Assembly (NCBI GenBank): GCA_050012355.1
Contig: JBEKHI010000050.1
Span: 1 to 28,666, forward strand
Length of the DNA stretch: 28,666 bases
Origin: JBEKHI01 sp050012355
GTDB lineage: Bacteria > Actinomycetota > Actinomycetes > Streptosporangiales > Streptosporangiaceae
Reading direction: 5' to 3'
Shown: piece after piece, positions 1 through 6,646 of the stretch
Position numbering within the stretch: the stretch's first letter is position 1
Layout: the number at the start of each line of letters is the position of its first letter
Position numbers and translations under genes: made by a program
Notes under the pieces: model-generated
The model's input: the letters and a program-made list of their open reading frames with translations, nothing else
The model's database searches: none
Told to the model about the DNA's origin: nothing

Positions 1-1922
1 TCCTCAAGGATCTGCAGCAGCGAGTTGAAGATGTCCGGGTGGGCCTTCTCGATCTCGTCGAACAGGACCACCGAGAACGGCTTGCGGCGCACCTTCTCGG
101 TGAGCTGGCCGCCCTCCTCGTAACCCACGTAGCCGGGCGGGGAACCGAACAGCCGGGAGACCGTGTGCTTCTCCATGTACTCGGACATGTCGAGCTGGAT
201 CAGCGCGTCCTCGTCACCGAACAGGAACTCCGCCAGTGTCTTGGACAGCTCGGTCTTACCGACACCGGACGGGCCGGCGAAGATGAACGATCCACCGGGA
301 CGCTTCGGGTCCTTCAGGCCTGCCCGGGTACGGCGGATGGCCTGCGAGAGGGACTTGATCGCGTCGTTCTGCCCGATGACACGCTTGTGCAGCTCGTCTT
401 CCATGCGAAGCAGCCGCTGGGACTCCTCCTCGGTGAGCTTGAAGACGGGGATGCCGGTGGCGGTGGCGAGGACTTCGGCGATGAGCTCCTCGTTCACCTC
501 GGCGACGACATCCATGTCGCCCGCCTTCCACTCCTTCTCCCTGGTCGCCTTCTTGGCCAGGAGCTGCTTCTCGGTGTCGCGGAGCGCGGCCGCCTTCTCG
601 AAGTCCTGGGAGTCGATGGCCGACTCCTTCTCCTTGCGGACGGCGGCGATCTTCTCGTCGTACTCACGCAGGTCCGGCGGCGCGGTCATCCGCCGGATGC
701 GCATCCGCGAGCCTGCCTCGTCGATCAGGTCGATGGCCTTGTCCGGCAGGAACCGGTCGCTGATGTAGCGGTCGGCAAGCTGCGCCGACGCCACCAGCGC
801 GCCGTCGGTGATCGAAACGCGGTGGTGCGCCTCGTACCGGTCACGCAGGCCCTTGAGGATCTCGATGGTGTGCGCGATCGTCGGCTCGGCCACCTGGATC
901 GGCTGGAACCGGCGCTCAAGCGCGGCGTCCTTCTCCAGGTACTTGCGGTACTCATCCAGCGTGGTCGCGCCGATGGTCTGCAGCTCACCGCGGGCCAGCA
1001 TCGGCTTGAGTATCGACGCGGCGTCGATAGCACCCTCAGCCGCACCAGCGCCCACCAGCGTGTGGATCTCGTCGATGAACAGGATGATGTCGCCGCGGGT
1101 GCGAATCTCCTTGAGCACCTTCTTCAGCCGCTCTTCGAAGTCACCGCGGTAACGGGAGCCCGCCACCAGAGCGCCGAGGTCGAGCGTGTACAGCTGCTTG
1201 TCCTTAATCGTCTCCGGGACTTCGCCCTTGACGATCTTCTGCGCCAGGCCCTCGACAACAGCGGTCTTACCGACGCCAGGGGCGCCGACTAGTACCGGGT
1301 TGTTCTTGGTCCGGCGGGACAGCACCTGCATGACCCGCTCGATTTCTTTCTCACGGCCGATCACGGGGTCCAGCTTGCCCTCGCGGGCACCCTGGGTGAG
1401 GTTCCGGCCGAACTGATCGAGAACGAGCGATGTCGACGGTGCGGACTCGGTGGTAGCGCCACCAGCGGCGGTGGGCTCCTTGCCCTGGTATCCGTGCAGC
1501 AGCTGAATGACCTGCTGCCGGACCCGGTTGAGGTCCGCGCCGAGCTTGACTAGCACCTGGGCGGCTACACCGTCGCCTTCGCGAATAAGGCCAAGCAGGA
1601 TGTGCTCGGTCCCGATGTAGTTATGGCCGAGCTGAAGCGCCTCGCGAAGCGACAGCTCCAGCACCTTTTTCGCTCTGGGCGTAAAGGGAATGTGCCCTGA
1701 CGGCGCCTGCTGGCCCTGGCCGATGATCTCCTCGACCTGCTGCCGCACCGCTTCCAGGCTGATGCCCAGTGACTCCAGAGCCTTGGCCGCGACGCCTTCG
1801 CCCTCGTGGATGAGGCCCAGCAGGATGTGCTCAGTCCCGATGTAGTTGTGATTGAGCATCCTGGCTTCTTCCTGAGCCAGGACAACAACCCGCCGCGCCC
1901 TGTCGGTAAACCTCTCGAACAT
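1..1922 (-). CDS. clpC: ClpC, Hsp100/AAA+ unfoldase of the Clp protease (3' end outside window)
   Basis: This is the ATP-dependent unfoldase that feeds substrates to ClpP in the cytoplasm. 640 codons are visible, starting MFERFTDRARRVVVLAQEEA. The N domain carries two Clp-N repeats, each with a NYIGTEHILLGLI motif (about residues 22 and 97). The D1 ring has Walker A GAPGVGKT near residue 216 and Walker B ILFIDEIH near 280. A UVR-type coiled segment (DFEKAAALRD) lies near 440, and the D2 Walker A GPSGVGKT near 553, followed by VVLFDEIEKAHPD. The reading frame is intact to the window edge, where it stops at LLQILE, so roughly the last 190 residues of a usual 830–840 aa protein are missing only because of the cut. 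ATG follows GGAGAGCGA, a good ribosome site. A CGC-N5-GCG palindrome about 90 nt upstream suggests ClgR control. Identity is certain. Confidence 0.98.
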   Translation of the reverse strand, partial: MFERFTDRARRVVVLAQEEARMLNHNYIGTEHILLGLIHEGEGVAAKALESLGISLEAVRQQVEEIIGQGQQAPSGHIPFTPRAKKVLELSLREALQLGHNYIGTEHILLGLIREGDGVAAQVLVKLGADLNRVRQQVIQLLHGYQGKEPTAAGGATTESAPSTSLVLDQFGRNLTQGAREGKLDPVIGREKEIERVMQVLSRRTKNNPVLVGAPGVGKTAVVEGLAQKIVKGEVPETIKDKQLYTLDLGALVAGSRYRGDFEERLKKVLKEIRTRGDIILFIDEIHTLVGAGAAEGAIDAASILKPMLARGELQTIGATTLDEYRKYLEKDAALERRFQPIQVAEPTIAHTIEILKGLRDRYEAHHRVSITDGALVASAQLADRYISDRFLPDKAIDLIDEAGSRMRIRRMTAPPDLREYDEKIAAVRKEKESAIDSQDFEKAAALRDTEKQLLAKKATREKEWKAGDMDVVAEVNEELIAEVLATATGIPVFKLTEEESQRLLRMEDELHKRVIGQNDAIKSLSQAIRRTRAGLKDPKRPGGSFIFAGPSGVGKTELSKTLAEFLFGDEDALIQLDMSEYMEKHTVSRLFGSPPGYVGYEEGGQLTEKVRRKPFSVVLFDEIEKAHPDIFNSLLQILE

Positions 1923-2009
1923 TCGCTCTCCTCACACAGCGGGGATTAGCAGGCCCCGCATGCCCGCCTGCTCCGCATGGTAGCCGCGTGCCCGACGCCG
2001 TGGTACTCA

Positions 2010-2022
2010 ACGCATTATGCGT
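2010..2022. promoter_or_regulatory. Candidate ClgR operator upstream of clpC
   Basis: ACGCATTATGCGT is a 13-bp inverted repeat with 5-bp arms and contains CGC-N5-GCG. That is the core reported for ClgR, the actinobacterial activator of clpC and clpP genes. It lies 88 nt upstream of the clpC start codon. The sequence and position are seen; binding is inferred. Confidence 0.55.
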
Positions 2023-2136
2023 CAGGTACACACAAGACGTTCCCCGGACAGCGCGCCTTCATCCCATGAAACCCCCTGGAGTGGCAACGATGTTCCAGGT
2101 ACGCCACAAGCGAACGGCGGAAGGTTCTGGACGCAC

Positions 2137-2163
2137 CCGCCGGATCGCCATCGGATCCGGCGG
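2137..2163 (-). terminator. Hairpin downstream of lsr2 (second)
   Basis: The arms CCGCCGGAT and ATCCGGCGG form a perfect 9-bp stem around a 9-nt loop. No T-run follows on the minus strand, so it may be a back-up terminator or an mRNA 3'-end structure. Confidence 0.4.
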
Positions 2164-2202
2164 AGACAGAGACTTGACGAGAGAGAAAGTTCCAACCCTG
2201 AG

Positions 2203-2228
2203 GCCGCCCGGATCCGTAGCCGGGCGGC
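2203..2228 (-). terminator. Hairpin downstream of lsr2 (first)
   Basis: GCCGCCCGG and CCGGGCGGC form a perfect 9-bp GC-rich stem with an 8-nt loop, 68 nt after the lsr2 stop. There is no U-tract, as is common for actinobacterial terminators. Confidence 0.5.
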
Positions 2229-2296
2229 TGACTCAGGAGCGGGAATAATCGAACGGAGGGGATCAGCCAAGCCCGGCCCGTCCGGTCAGACCAGTG

Positions 2297-2620
2297 CTAG
2301 TGAGCGGCCTCGTACTCGGCGACGATGTTCTGCGGAATACGGCCTCGCTCATTCACCTTGTAACCGTGCGCCTTGGCCCACTCGCGGATTCGCGCACTTT
2401 GCTCGCGACCGGCACCGGTACGAGCGCGACGCCGCCGCCCTGCCGATGTTGACTTGCGCGCATGTTCCACGTACTGGGACAGCTCTTTGCGGAGCTTGCT
2501 CGCGTTACCGGAACTAAGGTCGATCTCATAGGTGGAGCCGTCGAGACCAAAGCTAACGGTCTCGGTCGCCTCGCTCCCATCGAGATCATCGACGAGAAGC
2601 ACCTGTACCTTCTGTGCCAT
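2297..2620 (-). CDS. lsr2: Lsr2, nucleoid-associated xenogeneic silencer
   Basis: Lsr2 is the H-NS-like protein of actinobacteria. It oligomerises on AT-rich DNA and silences acquired and secondary-metabolism genes. The product is 107 aa, close to the usual 105–115. The N-terminal dimerisation domain starts MAQKVQVLLVDDLDGSEATE and is rich in beta strands (about residues 1–60). A basic linker (GRRRRARTGAGR, about 61–72) leads to the C-terminal DNA-binding domain, with the AT-hook-like RGR at 92–94 in ERGRIPQNIV. The ATG was chosen because the family begins at MAQKV and AGAAGG precedes it. The frame stays open upstream, but that part is not family-like. A sigma-70-like promoter and a leader inverted repeat lie just upstream. 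It lies between clpC and the small membrane gene, the usual neighbourhood. Confidence 0.97.
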   Translation of the reverse strand: MAQKVQVLLVDDLDGSEATETVSFGLDGSTYEIDLSSGNASKLRKELSQYVEHARKSTSAGRRRRARTGAGREQSARIREWAKAHGYKVNERGRIPQNIVAEYEAAH

Positions 2621-2640
2621 GGAAACAGCCCTTCTGCGGA

Positions 2641-2658
2641 GCAACCTATTTCGGTTGC
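2641..2658. promoter_or_regulatory. Inverted repeat at the predicted lsr2 transcription start
   Basis: GCAACC and GGTTGC (6-bp arms, 6-nt spacer) lie directly downstream of the lsr2 -10 box. They could be an operator at the start site or a 5'-leader hairpin next to the ribosome site. Confidence 0.4.
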
Positions 2659-2662
2659 CAAA

Positions 2663-2690
2663 GATATACCCCACTACTTGCTTTTGACAA
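2663..2690 (-). promoter_or_regulatory. lsr2 promoter
   Basis: On the minus strand TTGTCA (2690–2685) and TATATC (2668–2663) are separated by 16 nt. This is close to the housekeeping sigma consensus in an otherwise GC-rich region. The predicted start lies about 35 nt before the lsr2 ATG. Confidence 0.6.
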
Positions 2691-2902
2691 TTCGGGGGTG
2701 GGAGTTTCGCAGTTGATGTTCTCGTCGAGCATCTCCGAGAGCCCTCAGATCCGGACACTGAGCGTAATCGACCGTCTGGTCGCTGGTTAACCGCCATCGC
2801 CACGTTTTCATTCATCGCGGCGACGACGGTCGGTACACAGACCCGAGGGAAGCGGATACCGCGCCCCCAAAAGCGCCTTAAAGGCCTTTGTTGAGTGAAA
2901 TA

Positions 2903-3121
2903 TCACGCATCTTCGCGATGATCGGCAGGGCGGGAAGCTCCCTCAGCCTGCGCCAAGGCGGTGTTGGCAGCAGAGCCCCCGGCTTCGCTATCCAGCCTGG
3001 TCTCTTCATCTCCGCCGCCTCGCTGAGGCGCCATCTCGCGACGCAGGAACCAGCGGACACCCAACAAAATAGCCACGCACATGATCAGCGGCGGTGCCAG
3101 AGCCGCCACGTCCTGCAGCAC
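2903..3121 (-). CDS. Small single-pass membrane protein, function unknown
   Basis: This gene encodes 72 aa beginning MLQDVAALAPPLIMCVAILL. One hydrophobic segment (about residues 6–25) is followed by RWFLRRE, which predicts a short outside N-terminus and a cytoplasmic tail rich in Gly, Ala, Asp and Glu. The GTG start is preceded by AAGAAGG at about 10 nt, supporting real translation. I know of small membrane genes at this position, between lysS and lsr2, in other actinomycetes, but no function is established. Three GTATCG repeats spaced exactly 15 bp lie 25 nt upstream. The tail is low-complexity and may be poorly conserved. Confidence 0.6.
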   Translation of the reverse strand: MLQDVAALAPPLIMCVAILLGVRWFLRREMAPQRGGGDEETRLDSEAGGSAANTALAQAEGASRPADHREDA

Positions 3122-3145
3122 GCCTTACACCTTCTTACCGTGTCA

Positions 3146-3190
3146 GTATCGTCATGATCGGTATCGTGTTGGTCCGTATCGGATGAGCGC
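3146..3190. repeat. Three 15-bp iteron-like direct repeats
   Basis: GTATCG occurs at 3146, 3161 and 3176, an exact 15-bp period. The remaining positions of each unit are only partly conserved. The array ends 25 nt upstream of the small membrane gene's GTG, so it may be a regulator binding array. Confidence 0.5.
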
Positions 3191-3312
3191 ATCACCGTGA
3201 CACGGATCACTGCAAGCGCCCGATCTCACTGGCGCTCTTCCACGGTACTCCACTGTTCTATGAGGCCGCTCTAAGGGGGACACCGCCGGGGACGACAATC
3301 CCGGCCATTCCT

Positions 3313-3816
3313 TCATAGGCGAAGCAGCATACGGACGTTACCCAGAGTGTTCGGCTTGACTCGGTCGAGGTCTAGGAACTCCGCGACACCTTCATCGTAG
3401 GAACGCAGCAACTCCGCGTACACCTCAGGCGCGACGGGAGTACCGCTGATTTCCGCAAAACCATGCTTGACGAAGAACGAGACTGCGAACGTCAGCACAA
3501 ATACTCGTGCAACTTCCAGTTCGCGTGCTCGGCCGAGTAGCTCGTTCACGACCAGTCCGCCGGCTCCAGATCCACGACAACGTTCGCTCACCGCTACTGT
3601 GCGGATCTCCGCAAGGTCTTCCCACATAACGTGCAGAGCGCCGCACGCTACGACCGGACCTGGTTCTGGGGGATCGACGACAACGAATTCCTGGATGTCC
3701 TCGTAAAGAGTGACCGTTGGCTTGTTCAGCAGCCGTCCAGAGGCGACGTTCGCGTCGATCAGCGCCCGGATGGCCGGCACGTCGGACGTCCGAGCGGGCC
3801 TCACCTTGTATTCCAT
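3313..3816 (-). CDS. argA: Short GNAT-type amino-acid N-acetyltransferase (ArgA/NAGS-like)
   Basis: The 167-aa product starts MEYKVRPARTSDVPAIRALI and resembles the stand-alone GNAT-domain N-acetylglutamate synthase of actinobacteria (the Rv2747 type), which acetylates glutamate or glutamine for arginine synthesis. The GNAT core is visible: beta-strand ACGALHVMWEDLAEIRTVAV, then the acetyl-CoA loop SERCRGSGAGGLVVNELL (about residues 83–100) in place of the usual Q/RxxGxG/A, then VFVLTFAVSFFVKHGF. ATG at 3816 is the only sensible start, since the open frame upstream is unlike the family. The ribosome site is weak. No other arginine genes lie in the window, so substrate assignment rests on family resemblance. 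Confidence 0.85.
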   Translation of the reverse strand: MEYKVRPARTSDVPAIRALIDANVASGRLLNKPTVTLYEDIQEFVVVDPPEPGPVVACGALHVMWEDLAEIRTVAVSERCRGSGAGGLVVNELLGRARELEVARVFVLTFAVSFFVKHGFAEISGTPVAPEVYAELLRSYDEGVAEFLDLDRVKPNTLGNVRMLLRL

Positions 3817-3860
3817 GGCTGCACCACTGTACGGCAGCCTATGTAGCGGGCGAGTGAAGT

Positions 3861-3890
3861 GGGCGAGGGGAGGTGGGTGGGGGTTGGGGG
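3861..3890 (+). other. G-quadruplex-prone tract
   Basis: Six closely spaced G-runs (3, 4, 2, 3, 5 and 5 Gs) lie within 30 nt in the divergent region between argA and the NlpC/P60 gene. The G-rich strand is the coding-side strand of the NlpC/P60 gene. Confidence 0.5.
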
Positions 3891-3901
3891 CAGCGGAGCC
3901 G

Positions 3902-3917
3902 ACCGGCCGCGGCCGGT
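3902..3917. repeat. 16-bp perfect palindrome in the divergent region
   Basis: ACCGGCCGCGGCCGGT reads the same on both strands. It lies between the G-rich tract and the start of the NlpC/P60 gene. It may be an operator or simply GC-driven. Confidence 0.4.
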
Positions 3918-4051
3918 GCCGCATACGGCCCTCAGACCCGCTTTTCGGGCCGCCGGAAGTTACTTGTGAGCAAAACTTCTTCGGAGTTGGTTGGCAGCGG
4001 CCAGTGAATCCAATATCGTCCATCGATGTGCTTACAGTCAGGAGAGTCGCG

Positions 4052-5008
4052 ATGCTCGCGGCCGGGACCGCCGCCTTGGTGGCTGTCCTGCCCGGAGGTA
4101 TCGGAGGAGCTCAGACCGTCCAGCCGCAGCCCTCCCTCACTTCACTTGTGGCGCAGGCACGTCAGCTGTCCAACGAGATCGACTCTCTTGGCCAGCAAAT
4201 TGACGGTCTGCGTATCCAGCTTTCTCAGGCCCGCGCTGAGGCCAAGCTGGCGGAGCAGGCCGCGGCTCGTGACGAGAAGTCGGTTAACTCAACTCAGATA
4301 GCGGTGGCCGCGCTTGCCGCGCAAAGCTACATGGACCTGGGGTCAGACCCGACACTAGAACTGCTCACCAGCGGGAATCCCAACGCATTCCTCAACGAGG
4401 CCGCTACGGTCACCGAGCTGGATAACAACGCCGGGCTGCGCTACACGCAGGTGCACACGGCCCAGCTCGCGGCGGAACGCGCCAGGACCACGGCTGAGCA
4501 GCAGATCGCGGACGCGACCACGCTGCAGACCCAGCTGAACGCGAAGACCTCGGTTATTGACCAGGAGATCGGCAAGATAAACAGCTCCGCGATGGAGCAG
4601 GCGATGCAGATCTTCGACAGCACCGGCTCGTACCCGACCTTCACGCTGCCGACAGAGAACACCGTGGGCGCCATCGCCCTGCGTTATGCGCTCACCAGGC
4701 GCGGGGACGCCTACGTATGGGGCGCCGCCGGGCCGAGCCAATTCGATTGCTCAGGCCTGGTCGTGTGGTCGTTCGCCCAGGAAGGCATTTCGCTACCGCA
4801 CTACACCGGCAGCCTGTGGGACCTGGGGACGCACGTGTCGGAAGCGGACCTAGAGCCGGGCGACCTGGTGTTCTTCTTCGCCGACGAAAGCCACGTGGGC
4901 ATCTTCGTCGGCAACGGCCTAATGGTTGACGCCCCCACCTTCGGCCAGCCGGTCCAGGTCCAGCAAATCGACTGGAGCGCCTACGTAGGCGCCGTCCGCA
5001 TCTCCTGA
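4052..5008 (+). CDS. Secreted NlpC/P60 peptidoglycan endopeptidase with coiled-coil N-terminus
   Basis: This predicted cell-wall hydrolase would cleave within the peptidoglycan stem peptide. Of 318 aa, the first ~20 form a hydrophobic signal segment. Residues 25–180 are a Gln/Ala-rich coiled coil, and the NlpC/P60 domain covers about 205–318. The nucleophile is Cys233 in FDCSGLVVWS and the base is His281 in SHVGIFVGNG. The third position is Asp293 (MVDAP) where many relatives have His. ATG 4052 has a strong AGGAG at 7 nt, but this start gives a signal peptide without basic residues. GTG 4028 or 4004 would add an Arg-Arg n-region, although those arginines use the rare codons AGG-AGA, which form the ribosome site. 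The gene is divergent from argA and convergent with lysS. Confidence 0.88.
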   Translation: MLAAGTAALVAVLPGGIGGAQTVQPQPSLTSLVAQARQLSNEIDSLGQQIDGLRIQLSQARAEAKLAEQAAARDEKSVNSTQIAVAALAAQSYMDLGSDPTLELLTSGNPNAFLNEAATVTELDNNAGLRYTQVHTAQLAAERARTTAEQQIADATTLQTQLNAKTSVIDQEIGKINSSAMEQAMQIFDSTGSYPTFTLPTENTVGAIALRYALTRRGDAYVWGAAGPSQFDCSGLVVWSFAQEGISLPHYTGSLWDLGTHVSEADLEPGDLVFFFADESHVGIFVGNGLMVDAPTFGQPVQVQQIDWSAYVGAVRIS

Positions 5009-5022
5009 CAGCCGACGCCCGA

Positions 5023-5080
5023 AGGGCAGCGATGAGTCATCGACGCCCCTAGAGGGGCAGCCATGAGTCATCGCTGCCCT
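5023..5080. terminator. Direct and inverted repeats after the NlpC/P60 gene
   Basis: GGGCAGCGATGAGTCATCG (5024–5042) recurs at 5055–5073 with one mismatch. In addition AGGGCAGCGATGA (5023–5035) pairs with TCATCGCTGCCCT (5068–5080), a 13-bp stem enclosing a small GCCCCT/AGGGGC-like hairpin. The structure starts 15 nt after the stop and is a likely 3'-end or terminator structure. Confidence 0.55.
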
Positions 5081-5103
5081 CGAGGCCGTGAAGGGCTCTC
5101 GGC

Positions 5104-5137
5104 GGCTCTGGGAGCGCCCAGGAGCGCTCCCAGAGCC
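5104..5137. terminator. Bidirectional terminator between NlpC/P60 gene and lysS
   Basis: GGCTCTGGGAGCGC and GCGCTCCCAGAGCC form a perfect 14-bp stem with a 6-nt loop, 27 nt past the lysS stop. The position between convergent genes suits termination from both sides. Confidence 0.75.
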
Positions 5138-5164
5138 CCCACCGGCTTCAGGGACCGGGCGGGG

Positions 5165-6646
5165 TTATTCGGGACGGACGAACGGGAACAGGATCGTGTC
5201 GCGGATGTTGTCGCCCGTGAGCGTCATCAGCAGGCGATCGACGCCCATGCCCATTCCGCCCGACGGAGGCATGCCGTACTCCAGGGCCCGCAGGAAGCCC
5301 TCGTCGATTTCCATCGCCTCGGGGTCGCCGCCGGCCTTGAGCAGCGACTGGGCGGTCAGCCGCTCGCGCTGGATCACCGGGTCGACGAGCTCCGAGTAGC
5401 CGGTGCCAAGCTCGGCGCCGAACACCACCAGGTCCCACTTCTCCGCGAGACGAGGGTCGGACCGGTGCTGACGGGTCAACGGCGAGACCTCTACCGGGAA
5501 GTCACAGTAGAACGTCGGCTGAACGGTGTTCTTCTCCACCAGCCGCTCGTACATCTCCAGCACGATCTGCGCCTGGTTCCAGTCCGGCTGCAGGGGCACA
5601 TCGAGCCGCTCCGATAGCTTGCGCAGCACCGCGACCGTGGTGTCGGGCGACACTTCCTCCCCGGTCGCGGCCGAGACCGCGCCATGCACGGTGACATACG
5701 GCCACTCACCACCGAGGTCCACCTCGGTGCCATCCGGCGTGGTGACCACGGTGGTGCCAAGGGCCGCGAGGGCCGCCTGCTGCACAAGCTCGCGGGTCAA
5801 CTCGCCGATCGTGTGGTAGTCGCCGTAGGCCTGATAAGCCTCGAGCATGGTGAACTCGGGGTTGTGAGTGGCGTCGGCGCCCTCGTTGCGGAAGATCCTC
5901 CCCATCTCGTAGACCCGCTCGATCCCGCCGACGACCAGGCGCTTCAAGTACAGCTCGAGCGCGATCCGAAGGTAGACCTGCGAATCGTAAGCGTTGAAGT
6001 GGGTGATGAACGGCCGCGCATTCGCTCCCCCGTGCAGCGGGCTCAGCACCGGCGTCTCGACCTCGAGGAACCCGTGGGACGCGAGGGAGGTTCGCAGCGA
6101 CGCCATCACGGCCGCGCGGCGCTCAGCGGCTTGCCTGGCCCCGGGATTGATGATCAGGTCCACGTAGCGCTGCCGCACCCGGGCCTCTGGGTCGGACAGG
6201 CCCGCGTGCTTCTCAGGCAGCGGCCGGAGCGACTTCGCGGTCAGCACCCAGGATGAGGCCAGCACCGACAGTTCGCCAGAACGCGACGTGATCACCTCAC
6301 CGGTCACGCCCACGTGGTCGCCGAGGTCGACATCCCGCTTCCACGCCTCGAGCTGGTCGGCACCGACACCGTTCAGCGAGATCATCACCTGGATGTCGCC
6401 GGTGCCGTCGCGCAGCGTCGCGAAGCACAGCTTCCCGCCGATCCGCGATAGCATCACCCGCCCGGCGACGCTCGCCACCTCGCCGGTGGACGTATCGGGC
6501 GGAAGTGATCCGTGTTTGGCGCGCAGCTCCGCCGCGGTCGCCGTCCGGTCGAACCAGACGGGATACGCTTCGGTGCCGGACTCGAGCAGCCTTTCTCGCT
6601 TGCCAAGCCGGACACGGACCTGCTCCGGGATATTTTCTTCAGCCAC
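5165..6646 (-). CDS. lysS: Lysyl-tRNA synthetase, class II
   Basis: The enzyme charges tRNA-Lys with lysine. The 493-aa protein has an OB-fold anticodon-binding domain (about residues 57–145) and a class II catalytic domain. Motif 1 surrounds FLEVETPVLSPLHGGANARP (193–212), motif 2 is RIFRNEGADATHNPEFTMLE (250–269), and motif 3 is GMGMGVDRLLM near the C-terminus. GTG 6646 is the only upstream start available, because an in-frame TAG lies four codons before it. The ribosome site is weak, so translation may be coupled to coaX, whose reading frame runs 193 nt into this gene in another frame. The gene ends at a strong hairpin shared with the convergent NlpC/P60 gene. Confidence 0.97.
   Translation of the reverse strand: MAEENIPEQVRVRLGKRERLLESGTEAYPVWFDRTATAAELRAKHGSLPPDTSTGEVASVAGRVMLSRIGGKLCFATLRDGTGDIQVMISLNGVGADQLEAWKRDVDLGDHVGVTGEVITSRSGELSVLASSWVLTAKSLRPLPEKHAGLSDPEARVRQRYVDLIINPGARQAAERRAAVMASLRTSLASHGFLEVETPVLSPLHGGANARPFITHFNAYDSQVYLRIALELYLKRLVVGGIERVYEMGRIFRNEGADATHNPEFTMLEAYQAYGDYHTIGELTRELVQQAALAALGTTVVTTPDGTEVDLGGEWPYVTVHGAVSAATGEEVSPDTTVAVLRKLSERLDVPLQPDWNQAQIVLEMYERLVEKNTVQPTFYCDFPVEVSPLTRQHRSDPRLAEKWDLVVFGAELGTGYSELVDPVIQRERLTAQSLLKAGGDPEAMEIDEGFLRALEYGMPPSGGMGMGVDRLLMTLTGDNIRDTILFPFVRPE

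Larger units (their letters stand above)
1923..2296. other. Intergenic region between lsr2 and clpC
   Basis: This 374-bp gap holds no convincing gene. It contains two strong hairpins (2137–2163 and 2203–2228) that would lie just downstream of lsr2, and a CGC-N5-GCG palindrome (2010–2022) in the clpC upstream region. I could not identify a clear -35/-10 pair for clpC. Confidence 0.6.

Noticed and set aside
39..1292. 417-codon plus-strand open frame opposite clpC
   Set aside because: It is the antisense shadow of clpC; its composition follows the high-GC complement and it has no ribosome site or family motif.
2017..2517. 166-codon plus-strand open frame between clpC and lsr2
   Set aside because: It overlaps lsr2 antisense, includes two terminator-like hairpins and has no recognisable domain.
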